Origin: Amorphus orientalis
GTDB lineage: Bacteria > Pseudomonadota > Alphaproteobacteria > Rhizobiales > Amorphaceae
NCBI RefSeq assembly: GCF_030814015.1
Contig: NZ_JAUSUL010000001.1
Coordinates: 310,001 to 374,000, forward strand
Direction: 5' to 3'
Length of the DNA stretch: 64,000 nucleotides
Below the pieces are notes generated by a model. The model saw nothing but the letters and a program-made list of their open reading frames with translations, did no database searches and was not told the origin of the DNA. Below are positions 17,165 through 25,040 of the stretch, one piece after another (position 1 is the first letter of the stretch; each line of letters opens with the position of its first letter). The position numbers and the translations under genes are program-made.

Positions 17165-17373
17165 GGGAAAACTCCTTGGGACGGAAGCCGGCGCCGGGCC
17201 GGGAGAAGCCGGCGCCAAGCCTCCACGGTGGATCGAAACGGAAGCCGCGGCGGACCATAATCGCCGCAGACGGCGTTGGACAGGGACCGGCTGAGGTCTT
17301 TGACGCCGGCGTTTGCCGGTTTATGTCCGGTGCCGCGGCCGACGCGGCTCAGTGTTCGAAAGAGGTAACGACA

Positions 17374-18681
17374 ATGGCAGTGCTCCCGTTCGATTCGGCC
17401 GTCTACGGACCGCTGTTCACCGACGGCGACGTGGCGGCGGTGTTTTCCGATGCCAGCGAACTGGACGCCCTGATCGAGGTGGAGCGGGCACTGGCGCGCG
17501 CACAGGCCCGGCTCGGGGTGATCCCGGAAGCCGCGGGCGCGGAGATCGATCGGGCGCTTGCGGGGGCGGAGATCGATCCGGCGAGCCTGGCGGACGGGGC
17601 CAGATCGGCCGGGGTCGTGGTGCCCGGTCTCGTCAAGCAACTGCGGAAGATCGCCGGCGGGGAGGCGGCGCAGTACGTGCACTGGGGGGCGACCAGCCAG
17701 GACATCGCCGACACCGCGCTGGTCATCCGGCTGGAGCGCGCAACCGGGCTGCTCGGAGCCCGGCTGGACAAAGTCATCGCGCGTCTTGCGGATCTCGCGG
17801 ACCGGCATCGGGCGACGGTGATGGCGGCGCGCACCCGCACCCAGATTGCGGTGCCGACCACGTTCGGGCTGAAGGCGGCGACCTGGCTCGCGCCGCTGTT
17901 GCGGCGCCGTGCGCAGCTTCATGAACTGCAAGGGCGGCTTCTGGTGGTCCAGTTCGGTGGCGCCGGCGGAAATCTCTCCGCGCTCGGGGCGGACGGTGTC
18001 CGGGTGATGGAGGCGCTTGCCGTCGAACTCGGCCTGAAGGCGGGCCCGCTGCCCTGGCACACTGGCCGCGATGGCCTGATGGAGCTGGCCGCCTGGCTTG
18101 CCAGCCTGACGGCGAGCCTCGGCAAGATCGGCACCGATGTGGCGCTGCTGGCCCGCAACGAGATCGTCGAGCTGCGACCCGGGTCGGGCGGCGGGTCCTC
18201 CACCATGCCGCAGAAGGCCAATCCCGTGTCGGCCGAGCTGCTGGTGGCGCTCGCCCGCTACACCGCGGGCACGCTGGGCACATTCGCCCAGTCGGGCATC
18301 CATGCGGAGGAGCGCGACGGCGCCGCCTGGTCGCTCGAATGGGCGACGCTTCCCTCGATGGTGACTGCAACAGCCGGTGCGCTCGCCCACGCGGAGGCGC
18401 TGCTGGCGGGGCTCGTGGTGGAGCAGGCGGCAATGGCCGACCGGGCCGGCGGCGGGGCGCTGGCGGAGGCGGCGAGCTTCGCGCTCGCCGAGCACATGAG
18501 CCGGGAGCAGGCCCAGGACCTGGTCAAGAAGGCCGCCATGAGCGGCGGCGATCTCGTCGAGGCCCTGCGCGGCCTGTGCGATGCGCCGATCGACTGGAAA
18601 GCTCTCGGCGATCCGCGTCAGCATCTCGGCGCGGCCGACGCCTTCGTCGACCGGGTTCTGGCCGAAGTCCGCGCCCGGTAG
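17374..18681 (+). CDS. PcaB-like cycloisomerase/lyase (fumarase-aspartase superfamily)
   Basis: A 435 aa protein of the superfamily containing adenylosuccinate lyase and 3-carboxy-cis,cis-muconate cycloisomerase. It opens like PcaB (VYGPLFTDGDVAAVFSD...LIEVERALARAQARLGVIP), has VHWGATSQDIADTA near 108, and the signature loop GGSSTMPQKANPV near 275 whose Ser is the catalytic base region. PcaB homologs cyclise carboxymuconate in protocatechuate degradation, but no pcaCDGH genes are present here, so a related addition or elimination on a pathway intermediate is possible. AGAGGT lies seven bases before the ATG at 17374. Confidence 0.85.
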   Translation: MAVLPFDSAVYGPLFTDGDVAAVFSDASELDALIEVERALARAQARLGVIPEAAGAEIDRALAGAEIDPASLADGARSAGVVVPGLVKQLRKIAGGEAAQYVHWGATSQDIADTALVIRLERATGLLGARLDKVIARLADLADRHRATVMAARTRTQIAVPTTFGLKAATWLAPLLRRRAQLHELQGRLLVVQFGGAGGNLSALGADGVRVMEALAVELGLKAGPLPWHTGRDGLMELAAWLASLTASLGKIGTDVALLARNEIVELRPGSGGGSSTMPQKANPVSAELLVALARYTAGTLGTFAQSGIHAEERDGAAWSLEWATLPSMVTATAGALAHAEALLAGLVVEQAAMADRAGGGALAEAASFALAEHMSREQAQDLVKKAAMSGGDLVEALRGLCDAPIDWKALGDPRQHLGAADAFVDRVLAEVRAR

Positions 18682-18714
18682 GAGCTTCTCCGCTCGGACC
18701 AATTGCGCCTGAGG

Positions 18715-18728
18715 GGGACGCGCTCTAG
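18715..18728. repeat. Shared 14-bp sequence at gene end, GGGACGCGCTCTAG
   Basis: Matches 13 of 14 bases with 20226-20239. On the minus strand both copies provide the TAG stop of the gene they touch (the phosphatase at 18725 and the oxidoreductase at 20236). Looks like the edge of a dispersed repeat. Confidence 0.35.
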
Positions 18729-19219
18729 GAGACCGCCCCCTCCGAATCGGGTTCGCGCAGCCGCCGGATGAGCTGGCGCGCCGCCGCCTCGATTTCGTCG
18801 AAGCAGACCTCGAAGCCGTCGTCTTCCCCGAAGAACGGATCGGCCACGTCCTTGTCCTCGCCTTCGGCCGCTTCCCGGAACAGGCGGATCTCCGCCGTCC
18901 CGTCCTGCGGTCCGCGCTGGTGGATGTCGGCGAGCACACTGCGGTCCATGGCAAGGATCAGATCGAACGAGCGATAGTCGTCCTCGGTGATCATGCGGGC
19001 GCGTTCGCCGGTCAGGTCGATGTCGCGGCGCGCTGCGGTGGCGATGGCGCGGGCATCCGGCGGTTTTCCGATGTGCCAGGGCCCGACCCCGGCGGACTCG
19101 ATCCGGCCCGCCTGGGGGTCCGTCGCCACGAGCTGCTTGAGAATGCCGGCCGCCATGGGCGAGCGGCAGATGTTTCCAAGGCACACGACGAGGATCGATG
19201 GGCCTGTGGGGTTTGTCAT
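18725..19219 (-). CDS. Low molecular weight protein tyrosine phosphatase
   Basis: A 164 aa enzyme of the LMW-PTP family, the usual length. The phosphate-binding loop CLGNICRS (C13 to S20) contains the nucleophile Cys and the Arg of the CX5R motif. The general-acid Asp lies in the DVADPFF motif near residue 127. These cytosolic enzymes dephosphorylate tyrosine residues, often on bacterial tyrosine kinases that control polysaccharide export, although no such kinase is in the window. GGGAG precedes the ATG. The stop codon lies within the repeat-like sequence at 18715-18728. Confidence 0.92.
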   Translation of the reverse strand: MTNPTGPSILVVCLGNICRSPMAAGILKQLVATDPQAGRIESAGVGPWHIGKPPDARAIATAARRDIDLTGERARMITEDDYRSFDLILAMDRSVLADIHQRGPQDGTAEIRLFREAAEGEDKDVADPFFGEDDGFEVCFDEIEAAARQLIRRLREPDSEGAVS

Positions 19220-19408
19220 GGGGTCTCCCGGTCTGGTCTCACCGGGAACGAGCCGTGGCCGTCCGGTGGAAAAGGTCTTAGCCGCGAACTGCGACGGCCC
19301 CTCGAACGTTGTCGGCAAGGCGGGTCGCCTCTTGAGCCGGCAGACCGTCGGATCTCGACGCCCGGCTCCGGCAACCCCATGTTGAGATTGCGAACAAGGG
19401 AGACAGCC

Positions 19409-19702
19409 ATGGCCGACCGACTGACGACTGAGGCGCGCGATGCCGCGCTCAAGGACATGCCCGGATGGTCCGTGGTCGCCGACCGCGACGCCGTCACGCG
19501 AACGTTCGAGTTCCGCAACTTTCAGGAAGCGTTCGGGTGGATGACCCGTATCGCTCTTGTCGCGGAAAAATTGGATCATCATCCAGAGTGGTTCAACGTG
19601 TATAAAACAGTAACCGTCACTCTGTCGACCCACGATGCCGGCGGCGTGACTGATCTCGATATCGAGATGGCGAAAAAGATGGATCGGATTTTCGGCGCTT
19701 AG
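19409..19702 (+). CDS. phhB: 4a-hydroxytetrahydrobiopterin dehydratase (pterin-4a-carbinolamine dehydratase)
   Basis: A 97 aa protein of the PCD/DCoH family, full length. The active-site pattern KLDHHPEWFNVYKTVTVTLSTHD is present near residues 56-78, with the two catalytic His (HH) and the downstream His in STHD. It regenerates the pterin cofactor of aromatic amino acid hydroxylases and may also act in molybdopterin-related chemistry in bacteria lacking such a hydroxylase. AAGGGAG lies ahead of the ATG. No phenylalanine hydroxylase gene is in the window. Confidence 0.93.
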   Translation: MADRLTTEARDAALKDMPGWSVVADRDAVTRTFEFRNFQEAFGWMTRIALVAEKLDHHPEWFNVYKTVTVTLSTHDAGGVTDLDIEMAKKMDRIFGA

Positions 19703-19751
19703 GTGAAATTGGCGCTGGATATACGAGAGCTTTGCAACGGAAGGAATGCGG

Positions 19752-20135
19752 ATGTTCGGTCGGGGACGAAGGCAGGTGGAGCCGGAAATCTTGGCTCCGG
19801 AGCATGAATTCGCGCAGGAAGAGGTGGTGCGCAGCCGGTTCTGGCGCACGCTGAAGCGGGCGGTCGGGCAGATTCCGTTCGTGGAGGACGTGGTCGCGGC
19901 TTATTACTGCGCCCTCGATCCGCAGACCCCGCTGCGGGTGCGGGCCACGCTCTTCGGTGCGCTTGGCTACTTCGTCCTTCCGACCGACGCCGTCCCCGAC
20001 ATCCTTCTCGGAATCGGCTTCGCTGACGACATCTCGGTCCTGGTCGGCGCCATCGCGCTCGCCTCGACGCACATCAAGGACGAGCATCGCCGCGAGGCCC
20101 GTCGTGCCCTTGGCCGTGAGCCCGTCGCGGGCTGA
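19752..20135 (+). CDS. YkvA family (DUF1232) protein
   Basis: A 127 aa protein with a basic N-terminus and a C-terminal DUF1232 region: LRVRATLFGALGYFVLPTDAVPDILLGIGFADDISVLVGAI, where the LP-DAVPD turn followed by a hydrophobic helix is the family hallmark. It is probably membrane-associated; the biochemical function is unknown. Two in-frame ATGs exist at 19746 and 19752. The AAGGA at 19741-19745 touches the first but is six bases from the second, so 19752 is preferred. It follows phhB by 49 bp and is convergent with the oxidoreductase at 20236. Confidence 0.85.
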   Translation: MFGRGRRQVEPEILAPEHEFAQEEVVRSRFWRTLKRAVGQIPFVEDVVAAYYCALDPQTPLRVRATLFGALGYFVLPTDAVPDILLGIGFADDISVLVGAIALASTHIKDEHRREARRALGREPVAG

Positions 20136-20199
20136 CCCGACAAGCGGCAGCGAGGCCAGGTCCGCCTCAGCGGCGATCCGGCCGAACTGAGCTTGCGCC

Positions 20200-20221
20200 G
20201 ATCAGGTGGCACCACTTGATC
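20200..20221. terminator. Hairpin between convergent genes, GATCAGGTGG-CA-CCACTTGATC
   Basis: Ten-base arms with one non-canonical (G-T) pair around a two-base loop, placed between the ends of the DUF1232 gene and the oppositely oriented oxidoreductase. No T tract follows, so it may be a bidirectional pause/terminator or part of a dispersed palindromic repeat that ends in the 14-bp sequence at 20226-20239. Confidence 0.4.
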
Positions 20222-20225
20222 GACA

Positions 20226-20239
20226 GGGACACGCTCTAG
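20226..20239. repeat. Shared 14-bp sequence at gene end, GGGACACGCTCTAG
   Basis: Second copy of the element at 18715-18728 (one mismatch). It follows the hairpin at 20200-20221 and supplies the stop codon of the minus-strand oxidoreductase gene. Confidence 0.35.
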
Positions 20240-21210
20240 GGCCGGATCAGCAGCTTTCCCTTCACGTCGCGCGCCGCCAGCCGGTCGAGGGCGGTGGAGG
20301 TTTCCTCCAGCGGATAGACCGTGTCGATGTGCGGCTTCAGGCTGCCGTCCTGCACCCATGCCAGAAGCTGGGCGACGTCTGCCCGGTGCGCGGCGGGATC
20401 GCGCTTGATGGCCGCCCCCCAGAACACGCCACGGATGTCGCAGCTTTTCAGAAGCGCGAGATTGAGCGGCAGCTTCGGGATCTCTCCCGAGGCGAAGCCG
20501 ATCACAAGAAACCGGCCGAGCCACGCCGTTGCCCGGACGGCCTCCTCGGCAAGTTCCCCGCCCACCGGATCGTAGACGACATCGACACCCCGGCCTCCGG
20601 TCAGCGCCTTCAGCCGCTCCTTCAGGCTTTCCGACCCGTAATCGATCCCCTCGTCGGCGCCGAGCGACCGGGCGAAGGCCACCTTGTCGGGTGACGACGC
20701 GCCGGCGATCACCCGGGCGCCGAGCAGCTTTCCGATCTCGACCGCCGCCTGGCCGGTTCCACCGGAGGCTCCGAGCACGGCGAGCGTTTCGCCGGCCTGC
20801 AGATCGCCGCGGCTGCGCAGGGCATAGAGGGTGGTGCCGTATGTGACGATCAGCCCGGCCGCGGCCTCGCTGGCGACGCCGTCGGGAATGGTCACCAGAT
20901 CGGCGGCCTCGACGGTCACGACTTCGCGGCAGCACCCCCAGCCGAGATAGCCGATCACCCTGTCGCCAACGGCCAGTCCGGTCACGTCGGATCCGAGCGC
21001 GGTGACCCGGCCGGCCATCTCCGCGCCCGGCGAGAACGGCCGGTCGGGCTTGAACTGATAGCGGTCGGCAATGATCAGCGTGTCGAAGAAGTTGAGCGCG
21101 GCCACTTCGACCGCAACGGCGACCTCGCCCGGACCGGGTTCGGGGGCGTCGATCTCGTCGAGCATCAGGCTGGACGGCGGTCCGGGCTCCCGGCTCAGAA
21201 TCGCACGCAT
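20236..21210 (-). CDS. NADPH:quinone oxidoreductase-type MDR enzyme
   Basis: A 324 aa zinc-free medium-chain reductase. The N-terminal catalytic domain has VEVAALNFFDTLIIADRY and FSPGAEMAGRVTALG; the Rossmann fold has VLGASGGTGQAAVEIGK near residue 145 and GGRGVDVVYDPVGG near 205. The family reduces quinones or alpha,beta-unsaturated carbonyls with NADPH. GAGGAG stands well placed before the ATG. It lies 36 bp downstream of an ECF sigma factor gene on the same strand, in the place where an anti-sigma gene would be expected, so it may belong to the stress response directed by that sigma factor. Confidence 0.9.
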   Translation of the reverse strand: MRAILSREPGPPSSLMLDEIDAPEPGPGEVAVAVEVAALNFFDTLIIADRYQFKPDRPFSPGAEMAGRVTALGSDVTGLAVGDRVIGYLGWGCCREVVTVEAADLVTIPDGVASEAAAGLIVTYGTTLYALRSRGDLQAGETLAVLGASGGTGQAAVEIGKLLGARVIAGASSPDKVAFARSLGADEGIDYGSESLKERLKALTGGRGVDVVYDPVGGELAEEAVRATAWLGRFLVIGFASGEIPKLPLNLALLKSCDIRGVFWGAAIKRDPAAHRADVAQLLAWVQDGSLKPHIDTVYPLEETSTALDRLAARDVKGKLLIRP

Positions 21211-21246
21211 GGGCGGTCTCCTCGTGAAGCGGTCATGGAAGGACGG

Positions 21247-21813
21247 TCAGGCCGAGGGATCGGTGCCGGGGTCGTCCAGCACCCGCCTCAGCCGGCCGAA
21301 TGCCAGTCTCAGCCGCGACTTCACGGTGCCCAGGGGCAGGCCGGTGGCCTCGGCGATCTCGGAATGGGACAGGCCCTTGAAGAAGGAGAGCTGCACGAGC
21401 TCGATCTGTTCGGCCGGCAGCGATTCGATCGCCTCGCGGACGAGATGCTCCCGCTCGCGCGCCGCCAGCGCGTCGTCCGGCGGCTCCGAGCCGGCCGGCT
21501 GGAGGGTCGGCTCCTCCGGATCGAGACGGTCGGACCTGTCGCGGCGCTTCACGTCGATGCGCCGGTTGCGGGCGATGCGGAACAGCCACGTGGCCGTCGA
21601 CGACTTGCTGCGATCGAACAGCGCGGCCTTCCGCCACAGGGTGACCATCACCTCCTGGGTGAGCTCTTCCGCCGTCCCGTTGTCGGTGCCCAGGCGCAGG
21701 AGAAACGCATTGATGCGGGGCGCGAAATGATCATAGAGGGAAACGAAGGCGGCGCGGTCTCGCGCGGTGGCCACTGCTTCGACCAGATCGGCGTAGGGAT
21801 CGTCGTCTGCCAC
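21247..21813 (-). CDS. RNA polymerase sigma factor, ECF family (ECF11/RpoE-ChrR-like)
   Basis: A 188 aa ECF sigma factor. Region 2 spans AAFVSLYDHFAPRINAFLLRLG to ATWLFRIARNRRIDVKRRD (about residues 22-100) and region 4 ends with LPAEQIELVQLSFFKGLSHSEIAEATGLPLGTVKSRLRLA. These stretches closely follow what I know of the Rhodobacter RpoE that answers singlet oxygen under the zinc anti-sigma factor ChrR. No chrR gene is adjacent: the downstream gene is an MDR oxidoreductase and the upstream gene points away. The start is GTG at 21813 with no convincing Shine-Dalgarno, so the N-terminus is less certain. Confidence 0.9.
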   Translation of the reverse strand: MADDDPYADLVEAVATARDRAAFVSLYDHFAPRINAFLLRLGTDNGTAEELTQEVMVTLWRKAALFDRSKSSTATWLFRIARNRRIDVKRRDRSDRLDPEEPTLQPAGSEPPDDALAAREREHLVREAIESLPAEQIELVQLSFFKGLSHSEIAEATGLPLGTVKSRLRLAFGRLRRVLDDPGTDPSA

Positions 21814-22123
21814 GGTTGCGCTGTGCTTACTTGTCCGTTGGGCGGGCGGTCAGAGGGCTTTGAAGGGGGTCAGAAGAAGCTGGAACGGTGTGGATGGGAA
21901 GGGGCGCAGTCTGGATCTCCGGCGGCGAAAAAGTCACACTCTCGCCCCAATTCTCCGGCCAGCGTCCTCACGTTCCGGTAATCATAGACGGAATTGGATC
22001 GGGTCGCTATGGGCCGGCGCCGCGACGACGGCCCGCGTTTCGATTATATACCCTTCGTGAACCTTGGTCGGACTACCGTCCCGGCGATCCGGCGAATTCA
22101 AATCAACATCCTATGGGTGGGCT
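21814..22123. other. Divergent intergenic region, 310 bp
   Basis: Lies between the ECF sigma factor gene (minus) and the IalB-like gene (plus). I looked for the TGATC-type -35 expected of an autoregulated ECF11 promoter and did not find one. An AT-rich stretch (TTATATACC, near 22044-22052) could be a -10 for the plus-strand gene. No small gene was recognised. Confidence 0.35.
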
Positions 22124-22636
22124 ATGCTGAAGCGTATCGCGATTCTCGCCGCTTGTGTGTCGTTCCTGGCGACCGGGGCTGCGATGGCCCAATCTTCGAA
22201 ACCGACGCTGCTGCAGCAGTATTCCGATTGGGAAGTCTATACCTATGACGGCCAGAACGGGAAAATCTGCTACGCGCTGTCGAAGCCGAAGGACATGCAG
22301 CCGGCCAACCGTGACCACGGCGACGTGTTCCTGTTCGTGAGCAACCGTCCCTCCGAAGGCGTGAAGGGCGAGACCAGCGTCCTGGTCGGCTACACGTTCC
22401 AGGAAAATTCCAGCGTCTCGGTCGATGTGGACGGGCAGAAGTTCACCATGTTCACCAAGGGCGACGGGGCCTGGATGGAGAACCCGGCCCAGGAGGCCAG
22501 CCTTCTGGAGGCCATGCGCGCCGGTCGTGCCATGAGCATCTCCGGGACCTCCTCGCGGGGCACCGACACGGTTTACCGGTTCTCGCTCTCGGGCGTCACC
22601 GCCGCCACCAACCGTCTCAACCAGGTCTGCAGCTGA
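22124..22636 (+). CDS. Invasion-associated locus B (IalB) family periplasmic protein
   Basis: A 170 aa exported protein. The N-terminus MLKRIAILAACVSFLATGAAMAQ is a clear Sec signal peptide with cleavage after AMA. The mature domain shows the IalB pattern: YSDWEVYTYDGQNGKICYALSKP near the start, an FLFVSNRP strand, a G...F pattern at VGYTFQENSSVSVDVDG, and a final Cys (NQVCS) that probably forms a disulfide with the Cys in KICYA. The family is common in Hyphomicrobiales; the Bartonella member is linked to erythrocyte invasion, but in free-living relatives the role is unknown. It stands alone between divergent neighbours. Confidence 0.88.
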   Translation: MLKRIAILAACVSFLATGAAMAQSSKPTLLQQYSDWEVYTYDGQNGKICYALSKPKDMQPANRDHGDVFLFVSNRPSEGVKGETSVLVGYTFQENSSVSVDVDGQKFTMFTKGDGAWMENPAQEASLLEAMRAGRAMSISGTSSRGTDTVYRFSLSGVTAATNRLNQVCS

Positions 22637-22881
22637 CCTTTGGTCGTGACCCTGTTCCGTTCGGATGCCATCATCCGGTCGGCAGGAGATGGCTCTTGGA
22701 GCCATCGGCTGAGCAGGCCCACCCTGCCGGGACGGGCCTCGTCATCTTTGGGACGTGCTGCGGATCTAGTGAATCGGGGCCTGACGCAGCGCGCGGTTCG
22801 CGCTAGATATGCGCCGGCCGGACCTTGTCCGACCGGCCGCCGGGCTTGTACCGGCCCGTCACGATCCCGATCTGAGCCGTC

Positions 22882-24093
22882 ATGACCCTGCTGATCGACA
22901 CCGCCGAAACCGTCAAACCCGCCGCGCCATCTGCGGTCGAGGACCCGCGCGTGCCGCTGGTCGGTCTCGACCGGGACGGCTTGGGTGAGGTTCTGAAGAG
23001 CGCCGGGGTGGCGGACCGTCAGGTCCGGATGCGGACGGCCCAGCTCTGGAACTGGCTCTATCTGCGCGGGGCGACCGATCTCGACCAGATGACCAACGTC
23101 AGCCGCGATCTGCGCGAGCGGCTGGCCGAGGTGGCAAGCCTGTCGGAGCCGGAGGTCGTCTCCGAGCAGATCTCCGTCGACGGCACCCGCAAGTGGCTTT
23201 TTCGGTTTCCGCCGCGCGGGGCGGGCCGGCCGGTCGAGGTCGAAACCGTCTACATTCCCGAAGAGGGCAGGGGGACGCTGTGCGTCTCCAGCCAGGTCGG
23301 CTGCACGCTGACCTGCTCGTTCTGCCATACCGGGACCCAGCGGCTCGTGCGCAACCTGACGGCGGGCGAGATCCTGCAGCAGATCCTCGCGGCGCGGGCG
23401 CGGCTCGGCGACCTGCCCGGGGCGGCGCCGGCCGATGGCGCGATCGTGCCTTCGGAAGGCAGGCTCGTCTCGAACATCGTGATGATGGGCATGGGCGAGC
23501 CGCTCTACAATTTCGACGCCGTGAAGCAGGCGCTCCTGATCGCTTCCGACGGCGAAGGTGTCGCGCTTTCGAAGCGCCGGATCACGCTCTCCACGTCGGG
23601 TGTGGTGCCCATGATCGAACGGGCCGGATCGGAGATCGGGGTCATGCTGGCGATCTCGCTGCACGCGGTCCGCGACGAGGTTCGCGACGAACTCGTGCCC
23701 CTCAACAAGCGCTATCCGATCGCCGAGCTGCTGGACGCCTGCCGCGCCTATCCCGGCCTGTCCAACGCCCGACGGATCACCTTCGAGTACGTGATGCTGG
23801 CCGGTGTGAACGACAGCCCGGCCGATGCGCGCGAACTGGTGCGGCTGCTCAAAGGCATCCCCGCCAAGATCAACCTGATCCCGTTCAATCCGTGGCCCGG
23901 CTCGGCCTATGACTGCTCGGACTGGGAAACGATCGAGACCTTCGCCGACATCGTGAACCGGGCCGGCTACGCCTCGCCGATCCGCACGCCGCGCGGCCGC
24001 GACATCTCGGCTGCCTGCGGACAGCTCAAGTCGGCTTCGGAGAAGATCCGCGCGAGCGCGCTGCGCCAAGCCGCCGCCGAAGCCTCGGCCTGA
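22882..24093 (+). CDS. rlmN: Dual-specificity 23S rRNA (A2503)/tRNA (A37) methyltransferase RlmN
   Basis: A 403 aa radical-SAM methyltransferase. The CX3CX2C cluster motif is CTLTCSFC near residue 141, preceded by [21 protein letters not shown]. Downstream come [30 protein letters not shown] and the C-terminal [11 protein letters not shown], whose Cys is the expected second catalytic (mechanism) cysteine. It methylates A2503 in 23S rRNA and A37 in some tRNAs, tuning translation accuracy. Length and motifs are normal. The gene stands alone, and its 3' end runs into a cluster of hairpin repeats starting five bases after the stop. Confidence 0.97.
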   Translation: MTLLIDTAETVKPAAPSAVEDPRVPLVGLDRDGLGEVLKSAGVADRQVRMRTAQLWNWLYLRGATDLDQMTNVSRDLRERLAEVASLSEPEVVSEQISVDGTRKWLFRFPPRGAGRPVEVETVYIPEEGRGTLCVSSQVGCTLTCSFCHTGTQRLVRNLTAGEILQQILAARARLGDLPGAAPADGAIVPSEGRLVSNIVMMGMGEPLYNFDAVKQALLIASDGEGVALSKRRITLSTSGVVPMIERAGSEIGVMLAISLHAVRDEVRDELVPLNKRYPIAELLDACRAYPGLSNARRITFEYVMLAGVNDSPADARELVRLLKGIPAKINLIPFNPWPGSAYDCSDWETIETFADIVNRAGYASPIRTPRGRDISAACGQLKSASEKIRASALRQAAAEASA

Positions 24094-24098
24094 CGTCG

Positions 24099-24125
24099 CC
24101 GGTTCCCACTTTTCCTGGGATTGCT
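24099..24125 (+). repeat. Hairpin repeat copy A, right half only
   Basis: Matches the loop and right arm of copy C (24305-24348) over all 27 bases, beginning CCGGTTCCCACTTTTCC. The left arm is missing, and the remnant starts five bases after the rlmN stop codon. Confidence 0.6.
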
Positions 24126-24135
24126 TTCTTACTCC

Positions 24136-24179
24136 GCAAAGCCGGACGCGAAACCGGTTTCCACTTTCGCTGGCTTTGC
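24136..24179 (+). repeat. Hairpin repeat copy B, complete
   Basis: Outer stem GCAAAGCC (24136-24143) pairs with GGCTTTGC (24172-24179). Inner stem GCGAAA pairs with TTTCGC around a loop containing CCGGTTTCCAC. The 28 bases between the outer arms match copy C in length. Both stems differ from copy C by compensating changes. Confidence 0.7.
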
Positions 24180-24304
24180 TTGTCAGCGGACGACCGTCCG
24201 CCGGCCGGTCAAGAGGCGCAGAGCGAAGCGACCGGGACGAAAGAATAGGGCGCGCCCGCGCAGCGGCGAACGAAGTGAGTTCGCGTGAGCGCTCCTCTTT
24301 CAAC

Positions 24305-24348
24305 GCAATCCCGGACGGAAAACCGGTTCCCACTTTTCCTGGGATTGC
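24305..24348 (+). repeat. Hairpin repeat copy C, complete
   Basis: Outer stem GCAATCCC (24305-24312) pairs with GGGATTGC (24341-24348); inner stem GGAAAA pairs with TTTTCC around a CCGGTTCCCAC loop. It ends two bases before the stop codon of the LysE gene on the opposite strand. Between copies B and C lie two further small hairpins, GCGGACG/CGTCCGC (24186-24201) and GCGAAC/GTTCGC (24267-24285). Confidence 0.7.
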
Positions 24349-24350
24349 TC

Positions 24351-25034
24351 TTACTTCGCTTCTGCGAGCGCCAGCTTCACCGCAAATCCGGCCATCACCG
24401 AGGCGAACAGCCAGTCGATCAGGCGCGTGAGGCGCGGCGAGCGGCGCAGGCGGAGCGCGATGGTGTCGGCGGCGAGGATCATCGCCGTGGAAAAGGCGAC
24501 CGCAATCGCGATGAAGACCAGGCCCAGGAAGATCAGGGTTGCCGCCGCGTTCGGCGCGCTCGGATTCACGAACTGCGGCAGGAACGTCACGAAGAAGACG
24601 ATGATCTTCGGATTGAGGAGGTTGATCATCAGCCCCTTGGCGAAGACCCGCCCGAGCGGGTCCGGCGCGGCCTTGCGGTCGTCGACGGCGAGCGCCGACC
24701 CGTGCCGCAGTGCCTGGACCGCGAGCCACAGGAGATAGGCGGCGCCCACCACTTTCAGGACGAGGAATGCGGTCGCCGAGGCCGCCAGCAGCGCAGAAAG
24801 GCCGATCGCCACCAGCAGCGTGTGGAACAGAAGACCGGTCATGGCGCCGGCCATCGACGCCAGCCCGGCAAGACGGCTCTGGGCGATCGTCTTGCCCAGA
24901 AACAGCGTCATGTCGGGCCCCGGCGTCAGGGTCAGCGCGACGGCCGCGAGCAGGAACGCGGAGAAGACGGGAAGGCTCGGCAGGAAATCCAAGGTGGGGA
25001 CGCTCCGTGGGATCGGCGGTGAGACCGAGCCCAC
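24351..25034 (-). CDS. LysE/RhtB family amino-acid exporter
   Basis: A membrane protein of up to 227 aa with about six helices. It has the family N-terminal signature ALTLTPGPDMTLFLGKTIAQSRLAGLASMAGAMTGLL and the central KGLMINLLNPKIIVFFVTFLPQFV. Members export amino acids such as lysine, homoserine or threonine. The start is unsettled: GTG at 25034 gives a proline-rich extension, while TTG at 24992 (LDFLPSLPVF...), with GGAG about ten bases ahead, gives a length closer to the family norm. It follows the DUF3833 lipoprotein gene by six bases on the same strand. Confidence 0.88.
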   Translation of the reverse strand: MGSVSPPIPRSVPTLDFLPSLPVFSAFLLAAVALTLTPGPDMTLFLGKTIAQSRLAGLASMAGAMTGLLFHTLLVAIGLSALLAASATAFLVLKVVGAAYLLWLAVQALRHGSALAVDDRKAAPDPLGRVFAKGLMINLLNPKIIVFFVTFLPQFVNPSAPNAAATLIFLGLVFIAIAVAFSTAMILAADTIALRLRRSPRLTRLIDWLFASVMAGFAVKLALAEAK

Positions 25035-25040
25035 ATTCCC

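Noticed and set aside
17303-17312. Palindrome ACGCCGGCGT in the divergent region between the aldehyde dehydrogenase and PcaB-like genes
   Set aside because: A GC-only style 10-bp palindrome is expected often by chance in DNA of this composition, and no second copy at a promoter was seen.
22816-22838. GC-rich inverted repeat between the ialB-like gene and rlmN as a terminator
   Set aside because: The arms overlap in alternative pairings and no T tract follows on either strand.
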